Assembly: GCF_025961315.1 (NCBI RefSeq)
Contig: NZ_JAOQNK010000001.1
Span: forward strand, 4,650,001-4,714,000
Origin: Sphingobacterium kitahiroshimense
Lineage (GTDB): Bacteria; Bacteroidota; Bacteroidia; Sphingobacteriales; Sphingobacteriaceae
Direction: 5' to 3'
DNA: 64,000 bases
Part shown: positions 8,443 to 17,238 of the stretch, in pieces
Numbering within the stretch: the first letter of the stretch is position 1
How the letters are laid out: the number at the start of each line of letters is the position of its first letter
The notes under the pieces: generated by a model
Database searches by the model: none
Told to the model about the DNA's origin: nothing
What the model saw: the letters and a program-made list of their open reading frames with translations, nothing else
Position numbers and translations under genes: made by a program

Positions 8443-9417
8443 TTATCTTGCTGAATTTAAACGAATGGGAAGTAAATATTTGACATTGACCGGTATACCT
8501 CTTTGTCGCCCTGGTTCCCATTTTTTCATCTTTTTAGCGACTCTGATTCCAGCTTCACCGGCTCCATAGCCTATATCTCTTTTAAGTTTAAAATCGCGGG
8601 GTTCTCCACTTTTATCGATAACGAATTCGATCTCTACTACACCGTGTACACCAGCACGCAGTGCTTGCGTAGGATAATTATAATTTTGACCGATGAAGCT
8701 CATCAGTGCTCTAATACCTCCTGGATAAGTAGGTTCTTTCCAGCCTGTAATTGAATCATATGGTGTTTTATTGCCTATTGAATCTGTGGTAATGCCTGAA
8801 ATCAGTTTCCCTTCTATGAAAGTTTCTGTAAAGGTATATCGCTTTCCATTAAAGTGCCCCTTCCAATCACCTTGTTTTTTGTGATTGACATAGTTACCTT
8901 CTTCGTAACTATAGGAGTTATCTGATACGGCGAAACCATTGCCATCTTTTAGCAGGATCTTTCCTATTGAATCTGCGTAGACTAAATAAAGTGGTTCTTC
9001 AATTTTATATTTACCTTTTTTATCGATCGCAAAGGGATAATATAGAATAGATTTTATTTTACCATTTTGATGATAGTAGAATGCCGTATCGATCTGTTCT
9101 GAATAATTTGAATACATCTGCTCAGATTTGAGATTCCCATTTTCAAACATTTCGTATTTCTTAGCTTTGAATTTTGTTCCGGAGATATTGGTTACTTTTC
9201 CTTGCAATTTGAGTGCATTATTAGAAAGATAAAATTCTTCAACTAAGGTATCTTTTGTATTTTGATCTGGAATGCTGACAAGACGTACATAATATGCTTT
9301 ATCTAACTCTTTTGTTACTTCGTTATTTTTTGTATAAAGTGTTTGAATGTTTACTTGTGCATAACTAAAAGTACACGTTATAAGATGCAGCAGGCTAATT
9401 AATGCGATTTTTCTCAT
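8443..9417 (-). CDS. Secreted TonB_C-domain protein (energy transducer TonB family)
   Basis: A 324-residue protein whose N-terminus is a cleavable signal peptide (M-R-K-I-A-L-I-S-L-L-H-L-I-T, ending F-S-Y-A-Q) rather than the uncleaved anchor plus proline-rich spacer of classical TonB. Residues about 60-215 contain repeated tyrosine/glycine strands resembling MORN/YwqK-like repeats (for example F-Y-Y-H-Q-N-G-K-I-K-S). The last 90 residues are a TonB C-terminal domain (Y-P-T-Q-A-L-R-A-G-V-H-G-V-V-E-I-E-F-V). Such proteins are common in Bacteroidota and probably act in the periplasm, but without a membrane anchor they cannot couple to ExbBD alone. No neighbouring exbB, exbD or receptor gene is present. 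Confidence 0.75.
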   Translation of the reverse strand: MRKIALISLLHLITCTFSYAQVNIQTLYTKNNEVTKELDKAYYVRLVSIPDQNTKDTLVEEFYLSNNALKLQGKVTNISGTKFKAKKYEMFENGNLKSEQMYSNYSEQIDTAFYYHQNGKIKSILYYPFAIDKKGKYKIEEPLYLVYADSIGKILLKDGNGFAVSDNSYSYEEGNYVNHKKQGDWKGHFNGKRYTFTETFIEGKLISGITTDSIGNKTPYDSITGWKEPTYPGGIRALMSFIGQNYNYPTQALRAGVHGVVEIEFVIDKSGEPRDFKLKRDIGYGAGEAGIRVAKKMKKWEPGRQRGIPVNVKYLLPIRLNSAR

Positions 9418-9483
9418 CTAACTTAATGTCTGTTTGAATATGTAATTTTTTTAAAGTGTAAAGATAGTAAAAGTTCATAAAAT

Positions 9484-9512
9484 AAAAATGACCGATCAAG
9501 TCGGTCATTTTT
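9484..9512 (-). terminator. Terminator of tyrS
   Basis: Stem AAAAATGACCGA (9484-9495) with TCGGTCATTTTT (9501-9512) and loop TCAAG, about 20 bases after the tyrS stop. Confidence 0.85.
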
Positions 9513-9533
9513 ATTTTATGAAATTAAAAAAGT

Positions 9534-10817
9534 TTATTCAGCAATAATTAAATAGTAGTTTTTCTTTCCTCTTTGTGCAATGATATATTTATCATTAATC
9601 AAGTGAGAAGCATTGATTACTTGTTCAATATCTGTCGCTTTTTCGCGGTTGATTGACACACCACCACCTTGTAGCATTTTACGCGCTTCACCTTTAGAAG
9701 GGAATACCTGTGTGTTGACTGCTAGTAGATCTAATATGTTAATACCACTGCTCAAAGTTTCTGGTGAAACATTGAATTGCGGAATACCTTCGAATACATC
9801 TAAAATAGCTTCATGATCTAATCCATTTAAGAATTCAAGCGTACCATTGCCGAATAAGAAATCAGAAGTTTTGATTGCTGTTTCATATGCTTCTTCGGAG
9901 TGTGTACGGATAGTAATGTCTTTTGCTAAGGCTTTTTGTACTGCTCTTGTATGTGGAGCTGCATCGTGCTCGGCAATGATGTTATCAAGTTCTTCTTTAG
10001 ATTTTAAAGTAAAGATCTTAATCCAATTTTTAGCATCATCGTCCGAAGTATTTAACCAGAACTGGTAATATTTGTATGGTGATGTTTTCTTAGGATCTAA
10101 CCATACCGCTCCGGATTCAGTTTTACCAAATTTTTGGCCATCAGCTTTTTTAATTAACTGTGTTGTGATAGCAAAAGCAGTCCCTTGATCTTGGCGACGG
10201 ATAAATTCTGTACCCGTTACGATATTTCCCCACTGATCGGAACCCCCCATTTGTACTTTACAGTTGTGATGTTTCCATAGATAATAGAAGTCATATCCTT
10301 GAATCAATTGGTACGAAAATTCTGTAAACGAAAGGCCGTTTTCACCTTCCAAACGTTTTTTTACAGAATCTTTAGACATCATATAGTTAACAGTAATTAA
10401 TTTACCAACATCACGAATAAAATCTAAAAATTTGAAATCTTTAAACCAATCGTAATTGTTAACCATTTTGGCATCATTTTCACCTTCTCCAAATGCAAGG
10501 AATTTACCTAACTGAGTTTTCAAACAATTCACATTGTGATTTAATGTGTGTTCGTCCAATAAGTTACGTTCTGCAGATTTGAATGAAGGGTCTCCAATCA
10601 TTCCTGTCGCACCACCAACCAAAGCAACAGGCTTGTGTCCTGCATTTTGGAAGTGTATCAACGTCATGATTTGTGTCAAGTGACCTACGTGTAAAGAGTC
10701 TCCTGTTGGATCAAAACCAATATAACCAGATACCTTTTCTTTATTTAGTAAGTCCTCAGTTCCGGGCATAATGTCTTGAAGCATGCCTCTCCAGCGTAAT
10801 TCTTCTACAAAGCTCAT
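9534..10817 (-). CDS. tyrS: Tyrosyl-tRNA synthetase
   Basis: About 427 residues. The class I synthetase signatures are present: F-D-P-T-G-D-S-L-H-V-G-H-L (HIGH-type) near the N-terminus and K-F-G-K-T (KMSKS-type) in the middle. Tyr-specific pocket motifs Y-Q-L-I-Q-G-Y-D-F and M-G-G-S-D-Q-W-G-N-I are also visible. The last 70 residues form an S4 RNA-binding domain (A-R-K-M-L-Q-G-G-G-V-S-I-N). It charges tRNA-Tyr in the cytoplasm. The ATG at 10817 is chosen: a longer reading to 10856 would begin inside the likely -7 element at 10854-10861. It is a single gene with its own terminator. Confidence 0.95.
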   Translation of the reverse strand: MSFVEELRWRGMLQDIMPGTEDLLNKEKVSGYIGFDPTGDSLHVGHLTQIMTLIHFQNAGHKPVALVGGATGMIGDPSFKSAERNLLDEHTLNHNVNCLKTQLGKFLAFGEGENDAKMVNNYDWFKDFKFLDFIRDVGKLITVNYMMSKDSVKKRLEGENGLSFTEFSYQLIQGYDFYYLWKHHNCKVQMGGSDQWGNIVTGTEFIRRQDQGTAFAITTQLIKKADGQKFGKTESGAVWLDPKKTSPYKYYQFWLNTSDDDAKNWIKIFTLKSKEELDNIIAEHDAAPHTRAVQKALAKDITIRTHSEEAYETAIKTSDFLFGNGTLEFLNGLDHEAILDVFEGIPQFNVSPETLSSGINILDLLAVNTQVFPSKGEARKMLQGGGVSINREKATDIEQVINASHLINDKYIIAQRGKKNYYLIIAE

Positions 10818-10853
10818 TGTGTAAAATGGGTTAAAAATTTTTAATATAAGCCA

Positions 10854-10861
10854 CAAATATA
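10854..10861 (-). promoter_or_regulatory. TAnnTTTG -7 element for tyrS
   Basis: TATATTTG on the minus strand, 36 bases before the ATG at 10817. No T-box or other leader structure fits in the short leader. Confidence 0.6.
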
Positions 10862-10929
10862 AGAGATTAAGCTGTATATTGAGTGAATATTTCTCGTTAA
10901 ATGACTACGGTAGGTATAAAAATGCTGTT

Positions 10930-11613
10930 ATGAATTTTTTATCACACTTTTATTTTGAACGTTTTGCGACGACTCCTGAAAGAGTTGTTGGTAGCTTATT
11001 ACCTGATCTATTGAAAAATGCCGATAAGGCCTTTATCCTCAAACCCAATAATTTTGAAGATCAGATAGGAGCCAAACCGTTACAATCGGAATTGCTTAAA
11101 GGGTGGAATGGGCATATTGAAGTTGACCGTCTGTTCCATAATTCGGATTACTTTTTCCACCATACACATGAGATCAAAGAATCTGTCAAGAATGAATTGA
11201 TCGGACTTCCGATTAGGCCTTCTTTTTTTGCGCATATCGCACTAGAACTGTTATTAGATCATCTTTTAATTGAACATAAAGCTGTTTCTATTGCTAAGTT
11301 TTATACCGCCCTTGAGCGGGTAGACCGTAACTCTTTAAGATCTTTTCTAGTTACTAGTGAACTAAAGGATGTCGCGAAGTTTGATACTTTTTTTGATAGA
11401 TTTATTGCCTCTCAGTACATTTATGAATATACGGATCTGGCACAGGTTACCCGTGCGTTATTTCAGATTTGTAAACGTTTATGGTCTTTTGATGTTCATG
11501 AAGATCAAGTTTTATCGGTAAGCAGTAAATTAAGCCTTTATGTAAAAGAAAATATGAAGGATTTTCATGACATCTATCAATATATTCATTATGAAATGAT
11601 AGATTTTGAATAG
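10930..11613 (+). CDS. Acyl carrier protein phosphodiesterase-like protein (AcpH family)
   Basis: About 227 residues, beginning M-N-F-L-S-H-F-Y-F-E-R, which matches the typical start of the AcpH/DUF479 family; a longer reading from 10879 would add an unrelated 17 residues. The family G-x-L-L-P-D-L (here V-G-S-L-L-P-D-L-L-K) and H-I-A-L-E-L-L-L-D-H-L-L metal-binding-type helices are present. E. coli AcpH removes the phosphopantetheine arm from acyl carrier protein, but many Bacteroidota members are only inferred to do this. It is divergent from tyrS across about 70-110 bases. The gene is followed by the permease after an 80-base gap with no visible terminator. Confidence 0.7.
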   Translation: MNFLSHFYFERFATTPERVVGSLLPDLLKNADKAFILKPNNFEDQIGAKPLQSELLKGWNGHIEVDRLFHNSDYFFHHTHEIKESVKNELIGLPIRPSFFAHIALELLLDHLLIEHKAVSIAKFYTALERVDRNSLRSFLVTSELKDVAKFDTFFDRFIASQYIYEYTDLAQVTRALFQICKRLWSFDVHEDQVLSVSSKLSLYVKENMKDFHDIYQYIHYEMIDFE

Positions 11614-11693
11614 TATTTGTGATGCATTACTATTATCCGTATTATTTTTTTTTATTTTCGTAGCAAATTACTTAACATATTAACATAAACTAC

Positions 11694-13388
11694 ATGTTTA
11701 AAAGACTTTTTCGTAAGAAAAGTGTTGATCAGATTATCTACGACTCGCAACATGGTGAGGGTTCAGGACTTGCAAAGGTACTCGGTGTAAGAGATTTGGT
11801 TTCACTAGGTATTGCGGCTATTGTCGGTGCAGGAATTTTCAGCACAATCGGCCTAGCAAGCTATGAAGGGGGACCTGCGGTTTCACTTCTGTTTATTTTT
11901 ACAGCTTTTGCCTGTGTTTTTACGGCTTTGTCTTATGCTCAGTTTGCCAGTACAGTTCCAGTTTCGGGAAGTGCTTATACTTACGCATATGTTGCCTTTG
12001 GGGAATTATTTGCTTGGATTATCGGATGGGCTTTAGTTTTGGAATATGCCGTTTCTAACACCGTAATTGCAATTTCCTGGTCTCAGTATTTTGCTTCGAT
12101 GCTGGAAGGGTTTGGGATACATATACCCGCTTGGTTATCGATGGCTCCTGGTTATGCATTGGACGCATCACAAAAGCTTGCTGAGCACGGTGCAAATGCA
12201 TTGACGGCAGCAGATAAGCAGGGATTAGAAGCTTATTTAAGCGCTCCGCGAATCGGAGGAGTACCAATCATCTTTGATCTCCCTGCAGGTATTATTACTG
12301 TACTAGTTACTGCTTTAGTCTATATTGGGATTAAAGAATCACAACGTGCTAGTGCGATCATGGTTATGATCAAAGTCGGGATTATATTGGCTGTAATTTT
12401 TGGGGGTATCTTTTATGTGAAACCGGAAAACTGGACACCTTTTGCTCCAAACGGAATGCACGGTGTTATGGGAAGTGTTGCGGCTGTGTTTTTTGCTTTT
12501 ATTGGTTTTGATTCGATTTCAACGACTGCAGAGGAATGTAAGAACCCGCAACGTGATTTACCTAAGGCTATGATCTGGTGTTTGGTAATCTGTACGGTCT
12601 TATATGTCGCTATAACCCTCGTATTAACTGGTATGGTTAATTACACGGAGTTGAATGTAAAAGATCCTTTAGCTTTTGTGTTTAAGTATGTTGGGTTTGA
12701 TTATATGGCTGGTGTTATATCGGTTACTTCCGTAATTGCGATTACAAGTGCATTATTGGTGTACCAATTGGCGCAACCGAGAATCTGGATGACGATGAGC
12801 CGGGATGGGCTAATGTCTAAACGCTTTGCACGTATACATCCTAAATATAGAACCCCTTCTTATGCAACTATAGTAACAGGTATCGTTGTGGGAGTTCCAT
12901 CATTGTTTTTTAAGATGGATTTTTTTGTCGATTTAACAAGTGTAGGTACTTTCTTTGCCTTTATTATGGTATGTGCGGGTGTTCTTTATATGGATTATTC
13001 TGGATTATCTGAAAAATCAAAATTTAGAGTTCCTTATGTAAATGGTAAATATTTAGTTGGTCTAGGCTTACTGGGTGCTATTGTTTTGATGTGGATTTAT
13101 GGACAGGCAATCCTATTAGAATGGAAGAACCTGACTTTTATGGAGATAATCGAACATAAGGTGTTGATCATTATTTTTTGGTTAACCTGGTTAGGACTTA
13201 GCATTTATAGTTTTAAAATGAATTTCTCTTTATTGCCGGTAACTGGTATTTTGATTAATCTTTATTTAATGACAGAATTGGGAGCGAGTAACTGGATTAT
13301 CTTTATTATTTGGCTTATTGGTGGATTAGTTATTTATTTCCTTTATGGATATAAGCACTCGAAATTAAATAAAGAAAGTATTTCTTAA
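11694..13388 (+). CDS. APC-superfamily amino acid permease
   Basis: A 564-residue integral membrane protein with about 12-14 hydrophobic segments. TM1 carries A-A-I-V-G-A-G-I-F-S-T-I-G (residues about 38-50), the broken-helix substrate/ion site of APC transporters. A-F-I-G-F-D-S-I-S-T-T-A-E-E (TM6/7 region) is the cationic amino acid transporter-like signature. It fits the CAT/YfnA-type group and probably imports amino acids by proton symport; the substrate is not determined. There is a long hydrophilic loop with A-D-K-Q-G-L-E-A-Y-L between TM3 and TM4, absent in shorter permeases. A TATTTTCG (11653-11660) resembles a -7 element. Confidence 0.85.
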   Translation: MFKRLFRKKSVDQIIYDSQHGEGSGLAKVLGVRDLVSLGIAAIVGAGIFSTIGLASYEGGPAVSLLFIFTAFACVFTALSYAQFASTVPVSGSAYTYAYVAFGELFAWIIGWALVLEYAVSNTVIAISWSQYFASMLEGFGIHIPAWLSMAPGYALDASQKLAEHGANALTAADKQGLEAYLSAPRIGGVPIIFDLPAGIITVLVTALVYIGIKESQRASAIMVMIKVGIILAVIFGGIFYVKPENWTPFAPNGMHGVMGSVAAVFFAFIGFDSISTTAEECKNPQRDLPKAMIWCLVICTVLYVAITLVLTGMVNYTELNVKDPLAFVFKYVGFDYMAGVISVTSVIAITSALLVYQLAQPRIWMTMSRDGLMSKRFARIHPKYRTPSYATIVTGIVVGVPSLFFKMDFFVDLTSVGTFFAFIMVCAGVLYMDYSGLSEKSKFRVPYVNGKYLVGLGLLGAIVLMWIYGQAILLEWKNLTFMEIIEHKVLIIIFWLTWLGLSIYSFKMNFSLLPVTGILINLYLMTELGASNWIIFIIWLIGGLVIYFLYGYKHSKLNKESIS

Positions 13389-13409
13389 CGTGCATCATGC
13401 TACTAGATA

Positions 13410-13446
13410 TAAAAAAAGCTCTAAACATTGTTTAGAGCTTTTTTTA
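13410..13446. terminator. Bidirectional intrinsic terminator
   Basis: Stem AGCTCTAAAC (13417-13426) with GTTTAGAGCT (13430-13439), with A-tract before and T-tract after, between the convergent permease and rlmF genes. Confidence 0.9.
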
Positions 13447-13452
13447 TATCTG

Positions 13453-14364
13453 CTAGAATCTCCAGAGAAGGATTCTGCCAACTTTATTTCCCTGTTCCAT
13501 TCGGATGACTTCCATTTCGGTTACATTCAGCTTTTTAAGCTTGTGTTGTAAACCTCTGATATCTTCGCGGTGAGCTACCAATGTCGAAAACCATTTTACT
13601 TGATCTTTATAAAATTGGCTTTCAAAAATCATTCGTCCGATAAAAGCTTTTTCGCCACCATCGCACCACAGTTCGCTTCCTTGACCTGCAAAACTTTGAA
13701 CGATATTTTCTTGCTCAGCGGGCTTTAAACTTTTTATTTTGCGGTCTGCTTGTGCCAATGCTTCTAATTGAGAGGAAAAGAATGGTGGGTTACAGATCAC
13801 CATATCATATTTTTCATCTTCGAGAATGATATCCTTGAAGATAGCTTTGGGGTTATTCTGTAATCTAATCTGCACATTGTTTTTAAGTTCTGGATTTAAC
13901 CGAACGATTTCAATGGCATTTTTGTACGCTTTCTTTACAATTTCTGAACCTACAAATGACCAACCGTATTCGTGATGACCGACAATTGGGTAGATACAAT
14001 TTGCGCCAACTCCGATATCAAGGATTTTAACTTGTTTTCCTTTTGGAATTTCATTGTTGTTGCCTTTCGCTAATATGTCAGCAACGTAATGAAGGTAGTC
14101 TGCCCGCCCTGGAATAGGAGGACAAAGGTTCTCTTTAGGAATATCCCAATATTGAATGTTATAGTATTGCTGAAGCAATGCTTTATTTAAATGTCTTACT
14201 GCTTCTGGATTTGTAAAATCTATTGTTTTTGTTCGGTAATCGTTAAGAAAAATGAATGGTTTGAGTTCAGGAACGACTTTGATTAATTTCGCAAAATCGT
14301 ATGCATCAAGATGTTTATTTCTAGGGTGAAGTTTTTTTGTGGGAGTTGTTGCTGTTCCTGCCAT
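13453..14364 (-). CDS. rlmF: 23S rRNA (adenine(1618)-N(6))-methyltransferase
   Basis: A 303-residue Rossmann methyltransferase. An N-terminal RlmF-specific region begins with L-H-P-R-N-K-H and contains W-D-I-P-K-E-N-L-C-P-P-I-P-G-R-A-D. It is followed by the SAM-binding I-L-D-I-G-V-G-A-N-C-I-Y-P and the catalytic N-P-P-F-F of N6-adenine methyltransferases. The C-terminus G-G-E-K-A-F-I and L-V-A-H-R-E-D also match the family. It methylates A1618 (E. coli numbering) of 23S rRNA during ribosome assembly. A TATTTTTG element lies 17 bases upstream of the ATG. It is a single-gene unit. Confidence 0.92.
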   Translation of the reverse strand: MAGTATTPTKKLHPRNKHLDAYDFAKLIKVVPELKPFIFLNDYRTKTIDFTNPEAVRHLNKALLQQYYNIQYWDIPKENLCPPIPGRADYLHYVADILAKGNNNEIPKGKQVKILDIGVGANCIYPIVGHHEYGWSFVGSEIVKKAYKNAIEIVRLNPELKNNVQIRLQNNPKAIFKDIILEDEKYDMVICNPPFFSSQLEALAQADRKIKSLKPAEQENIVQSFAGQGSELWCDGGEKAFIGRMIFESQFYKDQVKWFSTLVAHREDIRGLQHKLKKLNVTEMEVIRMEQGNKVGRILLWRF

Positions 14365-14380
14365 AATGTTGTATTTGATG

Positions 14381-14388
14381 CAAAAATA
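14381..14388 (-). promoter_or_regulatory. TAnnTTTG -7 element for rlmF
   Basis: TATTTTTG on the minus strand, 16 bases before the rlmF ATG at 14364. Confidence 0.55.
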
Positions 14389-14443
14389 AGCTTTTATTTT
14401 AAGAGATCGCTGAAATAAAAAATAGCTGGTGGTAAATGTTCAA

Positions 14444-14485
14444 TAAAAAAGCCTCCAAGCTGTGTTTAATTTCTTGGAGGCTTAT
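14444..14485 (-). terminator. Terminator of kup
   Basis: Stem AAGCCTCCAAG (14449-14459) with CTTGGAGGCTT (14473-14483); on the minus strand it is followed by TTTTTTATTG. Confidence 0.85.
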
Positions 14486-14503
14486 GGTATAAACAGGATA
14501 CTA

Positions 14504-16450
14504 TCAGTTGTTTTTGCGCTTTAAATCTATGGTTGTTGTTTGCGGTAAACTTAGTGGTACGCGTTCTATAGTTACAAAACTAGCATCTAAACCAAATCCT
14601 TTTTCTTCGGATAGACTTAATTTTTTAAGATAACCATATATCTCCATGATAATACGTTCGGACCAACTTAATTGATTTCCTTTTGAGAGTACTTTTTCTA
14701 ATACAACAAATTTAAAATCGCCAGGGATTTTGTGTTTCTTTAAAGTGTCGTACTGGCTGGTAATATCAATTTCACCTTTTTGCACCATATCTTCCACTAC
14801 TTTGCGGAATAGCAAACTGATACGTTGCTCCTCCCTAAAGCCTAGTTTGAAATCTATACGAATTAGTTTTCCAGGAATTAATTGATCGATTGTATACTCA
14901 CGTGTGTGGGGATGATCCATAACATCAACGTGAACCAACCAGTACACGTCGGCACGTTTTGGTTTTTTATTTAATATCGAATAAATTATTTTGGATTCAA
15001 TTTCTGATTTGAAGTTTGCACTTGTTAGATACACTAAATGTGAAGCATATGGAGGTACAGACTTGTCTTCGCTCAATTCTGAAATGATCGGATAATACTT
15101 ATCGATATTGATGAAGTTAACAAATCTGTTTTTAATACGTCTGGCACTCCACCAAGCGTACATAATGAGAAATAGGAGCGATGCTAATAATAATGTGAGC
15201 CATCCTCCATGCGCAATTTTTACACCATTTCCGACTAGAAACATCAATTCTAATATTAAATAGAAGCCTGTAAATAATGCAATGAAATATTTATTAACTT
15301 TTTTAGCCGCAAGAAAGAAAGTCATCAAAATTGTTGTCGTTAAGAATGTCAAGTTGATGGCCAAACCATAGGCGGCTTCCATATTACTTGATTCTCCAAA
15401 AATTTTAATGATCAGCATACATCCAGCCCACAAAATTAGATTGATGGAAGGAACATATAATTGGCCTTTATGATCACTTGGATAGCGAATAGCAACCTTC
15501 GGCCATATATTTAAGCGTACAGCTTCCGAAATTAGGGTATATGACCCTGAGATCATGGCTTGACTGGCGATTACTGCAGCCATGGTTGCAATCGCAATTC
15601 CGTAACCAAGAAACCAATGTGGCATGATGGCATAAAAAGGATTATTTTCTCCTAGTACTTTGCCTTCTTGTGTCAATAACCAGGCTCCTTGACCAAAGTA
15701 GTTCAATACGAGTGTTAGTTTTACGAAAATCCAGCTGATGCGGATGTTTCCTTTACCACAATGTCCCATATCTGAATAGAGAGCTTCTGCTCCTGTTGTA
15801 CATAGGAATACAGCACCAATGATGAAAAGGGCATTCGGATATGCTATGAGTAGTTTAATAGCATAATAAGGATTAAGCGCCTTTAATACTTCATATTCAA
15901 GATGAATATTACTAATTCCTAATACTCCGATGGTGGAAAACCAAACGAACATCAGTGGACCAAAGATTTTACCAACTACCGATGTTCCAAAGCGTTGGAT
16001 AGCAAATAATAAGGTAATAATTGTTACCACAATTGGAATTGTGGGTAGACCCGGATACTTAATGTCTAAACCTTCAATCGCCGAAGAGATGGTGATGGCA
16101 GGTGTAATCATACCATCTGCAAGGAGAGTAGCTGCACCGATCATTGCTGGAAAAATCAACCAAGGTGCTCTTTTACGTACCAATGAAAAAAGAGAGAGAA
16201 TTCCTCCTTCACCTTTGTTGTCTGCCTGAAGGGTAATCAGGACATACTTAACAGTTGTTTGTAAGGTAACTGTCCAGAAGACACATGATAATCCACCCAG
16301 AACAAGGTCTTTGTCAATGACACCTTTGTTCATAATGGCTTTGAAAACGTAAAGTGGAGAGGTACCAATATCTCCAAATATGATCCCTAAACTAATTAGT
16401 AGACCAGCAAGACTTACTTTTTGTGCGGTACTTTGATGACTAGTCGTCAT
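14504..16450 (-). CDS. kup: KUP-family potassium uptake transporter
   Basis: About 648 residues. TM1 carries L-G-I-I-F-G-D-I-G-T-S-P-L-Y-V-F, the KUP signature. About 12 membrane segments follow to residue 430, with G-A-E-A-L-Y-S-D-M-G-H-C-G intact, then a cytoplasmic C-terminal domain of about 200 residues. KUP proteins take up K+ with protons across the inner membrane. The ATG at 16450 (M-T-T-S-H-Q) is preferred; an ATG at 16483 is also possible, and 16540 is less likely because relatives start close to TM1. There is no adjacent cyclic-di-AMP riboswitch signature that I can see. The gene stands alone, divergent from the T9SS-sorted protein gene. Confidence 0.92.
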   Translation of the reverse strand: MTTSHQSTAQKVSLAGLLISLGIIFGDIGTSPLYVFKAIMNKGVIDKDLVLGGLSCVFWTVTLQTTVKYVLITLQADNKGEGGILSLFSLVRKRAPWLIFPAMIGAATLLADGMITPAITISSAIEGLDIKYPGLPTIPIVVTIITLLFAIQRFGTSVVGKIFGPLMFVWFSTIGVLGISNIHLEYEVLKALNPYYAIKLLIAYPNALFIIGAVFLCTTGAEALYSDMGHCGKGNIRISWIFVKLTLVLNYFGQGAWLLTQEGKVLGENNPFYAIMPHWFLGYGIAIATMAAVIASQAMISGSYTLISEAVRLNIWPKVAIRYPSDHKGQLYVPSINLILWAGCMLIIKIFGESSNMEAAYGLAINLTFLTTTILMTFFLAAKKVNKYFIALFTGFYLILELMFLVGNGVKIAHGGWLTLLLASLLFLIMYAWWSARRIKNRFVNFINIDKYYPIISELSEDKSVPPYASHLVYLTSANFKSEIESKIIYSILNKKPKRADVYWLVHVDVMDHPHTREYTIDQLIPGKLIRIDFKLGFREEQRISLLFRKVVEDMVQKGEIDITSQYDTLKKHKIPGDFKFVVLEKVLSKGNQLSWSERIIMEIYGYLKKLSLSEEKGFGLDASFVTIERVPLSLPQTTTIDLKRKNN

Positions 16451-16627
16451 TTTTTTATTTGATTTAAGTAAAAAAACCTTCATTTTAACACGAATATGAA
16501 GGTTCGTTGCAATAGAAAAACTCGTGCCAAATTTTAGCAATTAGTTTGACAACGGCAAATCTTGTTAAAAATTGTTAAATGGCAAATTTTTATTCAATAT
16601 AAGTTAATAATATCTAAACAAATAACC

Positions 16628-16635
16628 TACTTTTG
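16628..16635 (+). promoter_or_regulatory. TAnnTTTG -7 element for the small T9SS-sorted protein gene
   Basis: TACTTTTG, 72 bases before the ATG at 16708. The upstream ATG at 16651 would leave only a very short leader and would precede the signal peptide by 19 residues. Confidence 0.5.
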
Positions 16636-16707
16636 TTGTTGATAAATTGATTGGGAAATATTATATTTGATTTAAACTATAACCGATCTAAGAAGTCCTA
16701 TATACAA

Positions 16708-17181
16708 ATGAAAATTATTATTAAAAAAATAGCTTATTTAGGCCTGCTCTGTGTGATTACGCTGACAGGAAGTTTAGGCTATGCATCTGTATTGCATACT
16801 TCGAATTCTACTGAAACGGCCAATAACGATGGACTATCTTATTTGGATAAGGCTGATCATCTGGCTTATTCTATGGGATTAACCGCTAATTCTGATAATA
16901 CGAAGGAAGTAGATAAGCTGATTAATAATGTTAAAGTTTTTTATAACCCGATTTCAGAACAAATAAGTTTATCATTTAAATTAGGGAAACAAAGTTCAGT
17001 TGCGATTAAAGTGATGGACGCACTTGGAAATGAAGTCGTTCAGTTAATGAATGGAAGTTTAGATGCTGGTAATCAAAATCTTTCTTTTGATCCAACTGGT
17101 AAACTTAATTCAGGATTTTACTTTATCCGTGTTGTTTCTGGCTCAGAAACTGTTGTAAAGAGATTTTCTGTGCGTAAATAG
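16708..17181 (+). CDS. Small secreted protein with T9SS type A C-terminal sorting domain
   Basis: About 157 residues. Starting at 16708, the protein opens with M-K-I-I-I-K-K and a hydrophobic signal segment ending near G-Y-A-S. A short polar region of about 50 residues follows. The last 80-85 residues form a type IX secretion sorting domain: V-F-Y-N-P-I-S-E-Q-I-S-L-S-F, then V-M-D-A-L-G-N-E-V, L-N-S-G-F-Y-F-I-R-V and the terminal V-V-K-R-F-S-V-R-K. The sorting domain sends proteins through the outer membrane and is usually removed. Here there is almost no cargo left. It could be a small surface peptide, or a protein in which the domain itself is the functional part. Function unknown. Confidence 0.7.
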   Translation: MKIIIKKIAYLGLLCVITLTGSLGYASVLHTSNSTETANNDGLSYLDKADHLAYSMGLTANSDNTKEVDKLINNVKVFYNPISEQISLSFKLGKQSSVAIKVMDALGNEVVQLMNGSLDAGNQNLSFDPTGKLNSGFYFIRVVSGSETVVKRFSVRK

Positions 17182-17197
17182 AAATTAGAACGATAAA

Positions 17198-17237
17198 AAA
17201 TATAAAAGGCTTAAATGATATCATTTAAGCCTTTTTC
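17198..17237. terminator. Bidirectional intrinsic terminator
   Basis: A 32-bp perfect palindrome (17204-17235, 15-bp arms and TA centre) between the convergent T9SS-protein and ispG genes, with T's on either exit. Confidence 0.9.
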
Positions 17238-17238
17238 G

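Noticed and set aside
10818..10861. T-box leader upstream of tyrS
   Set aside because: The leader is about 30 nt and lacks specifier and antiterminator elements; T-boxes are also not typical of Bacteroidota.
10854..10882. Longer start of tyrS at 10856 and of the ACP phosphodiesterase-like gene at 10879
   Set aside because: The former lies in a TAnnTTTG element, and the latter adds residues that do not fit the family start M-N-F-L-S-H.
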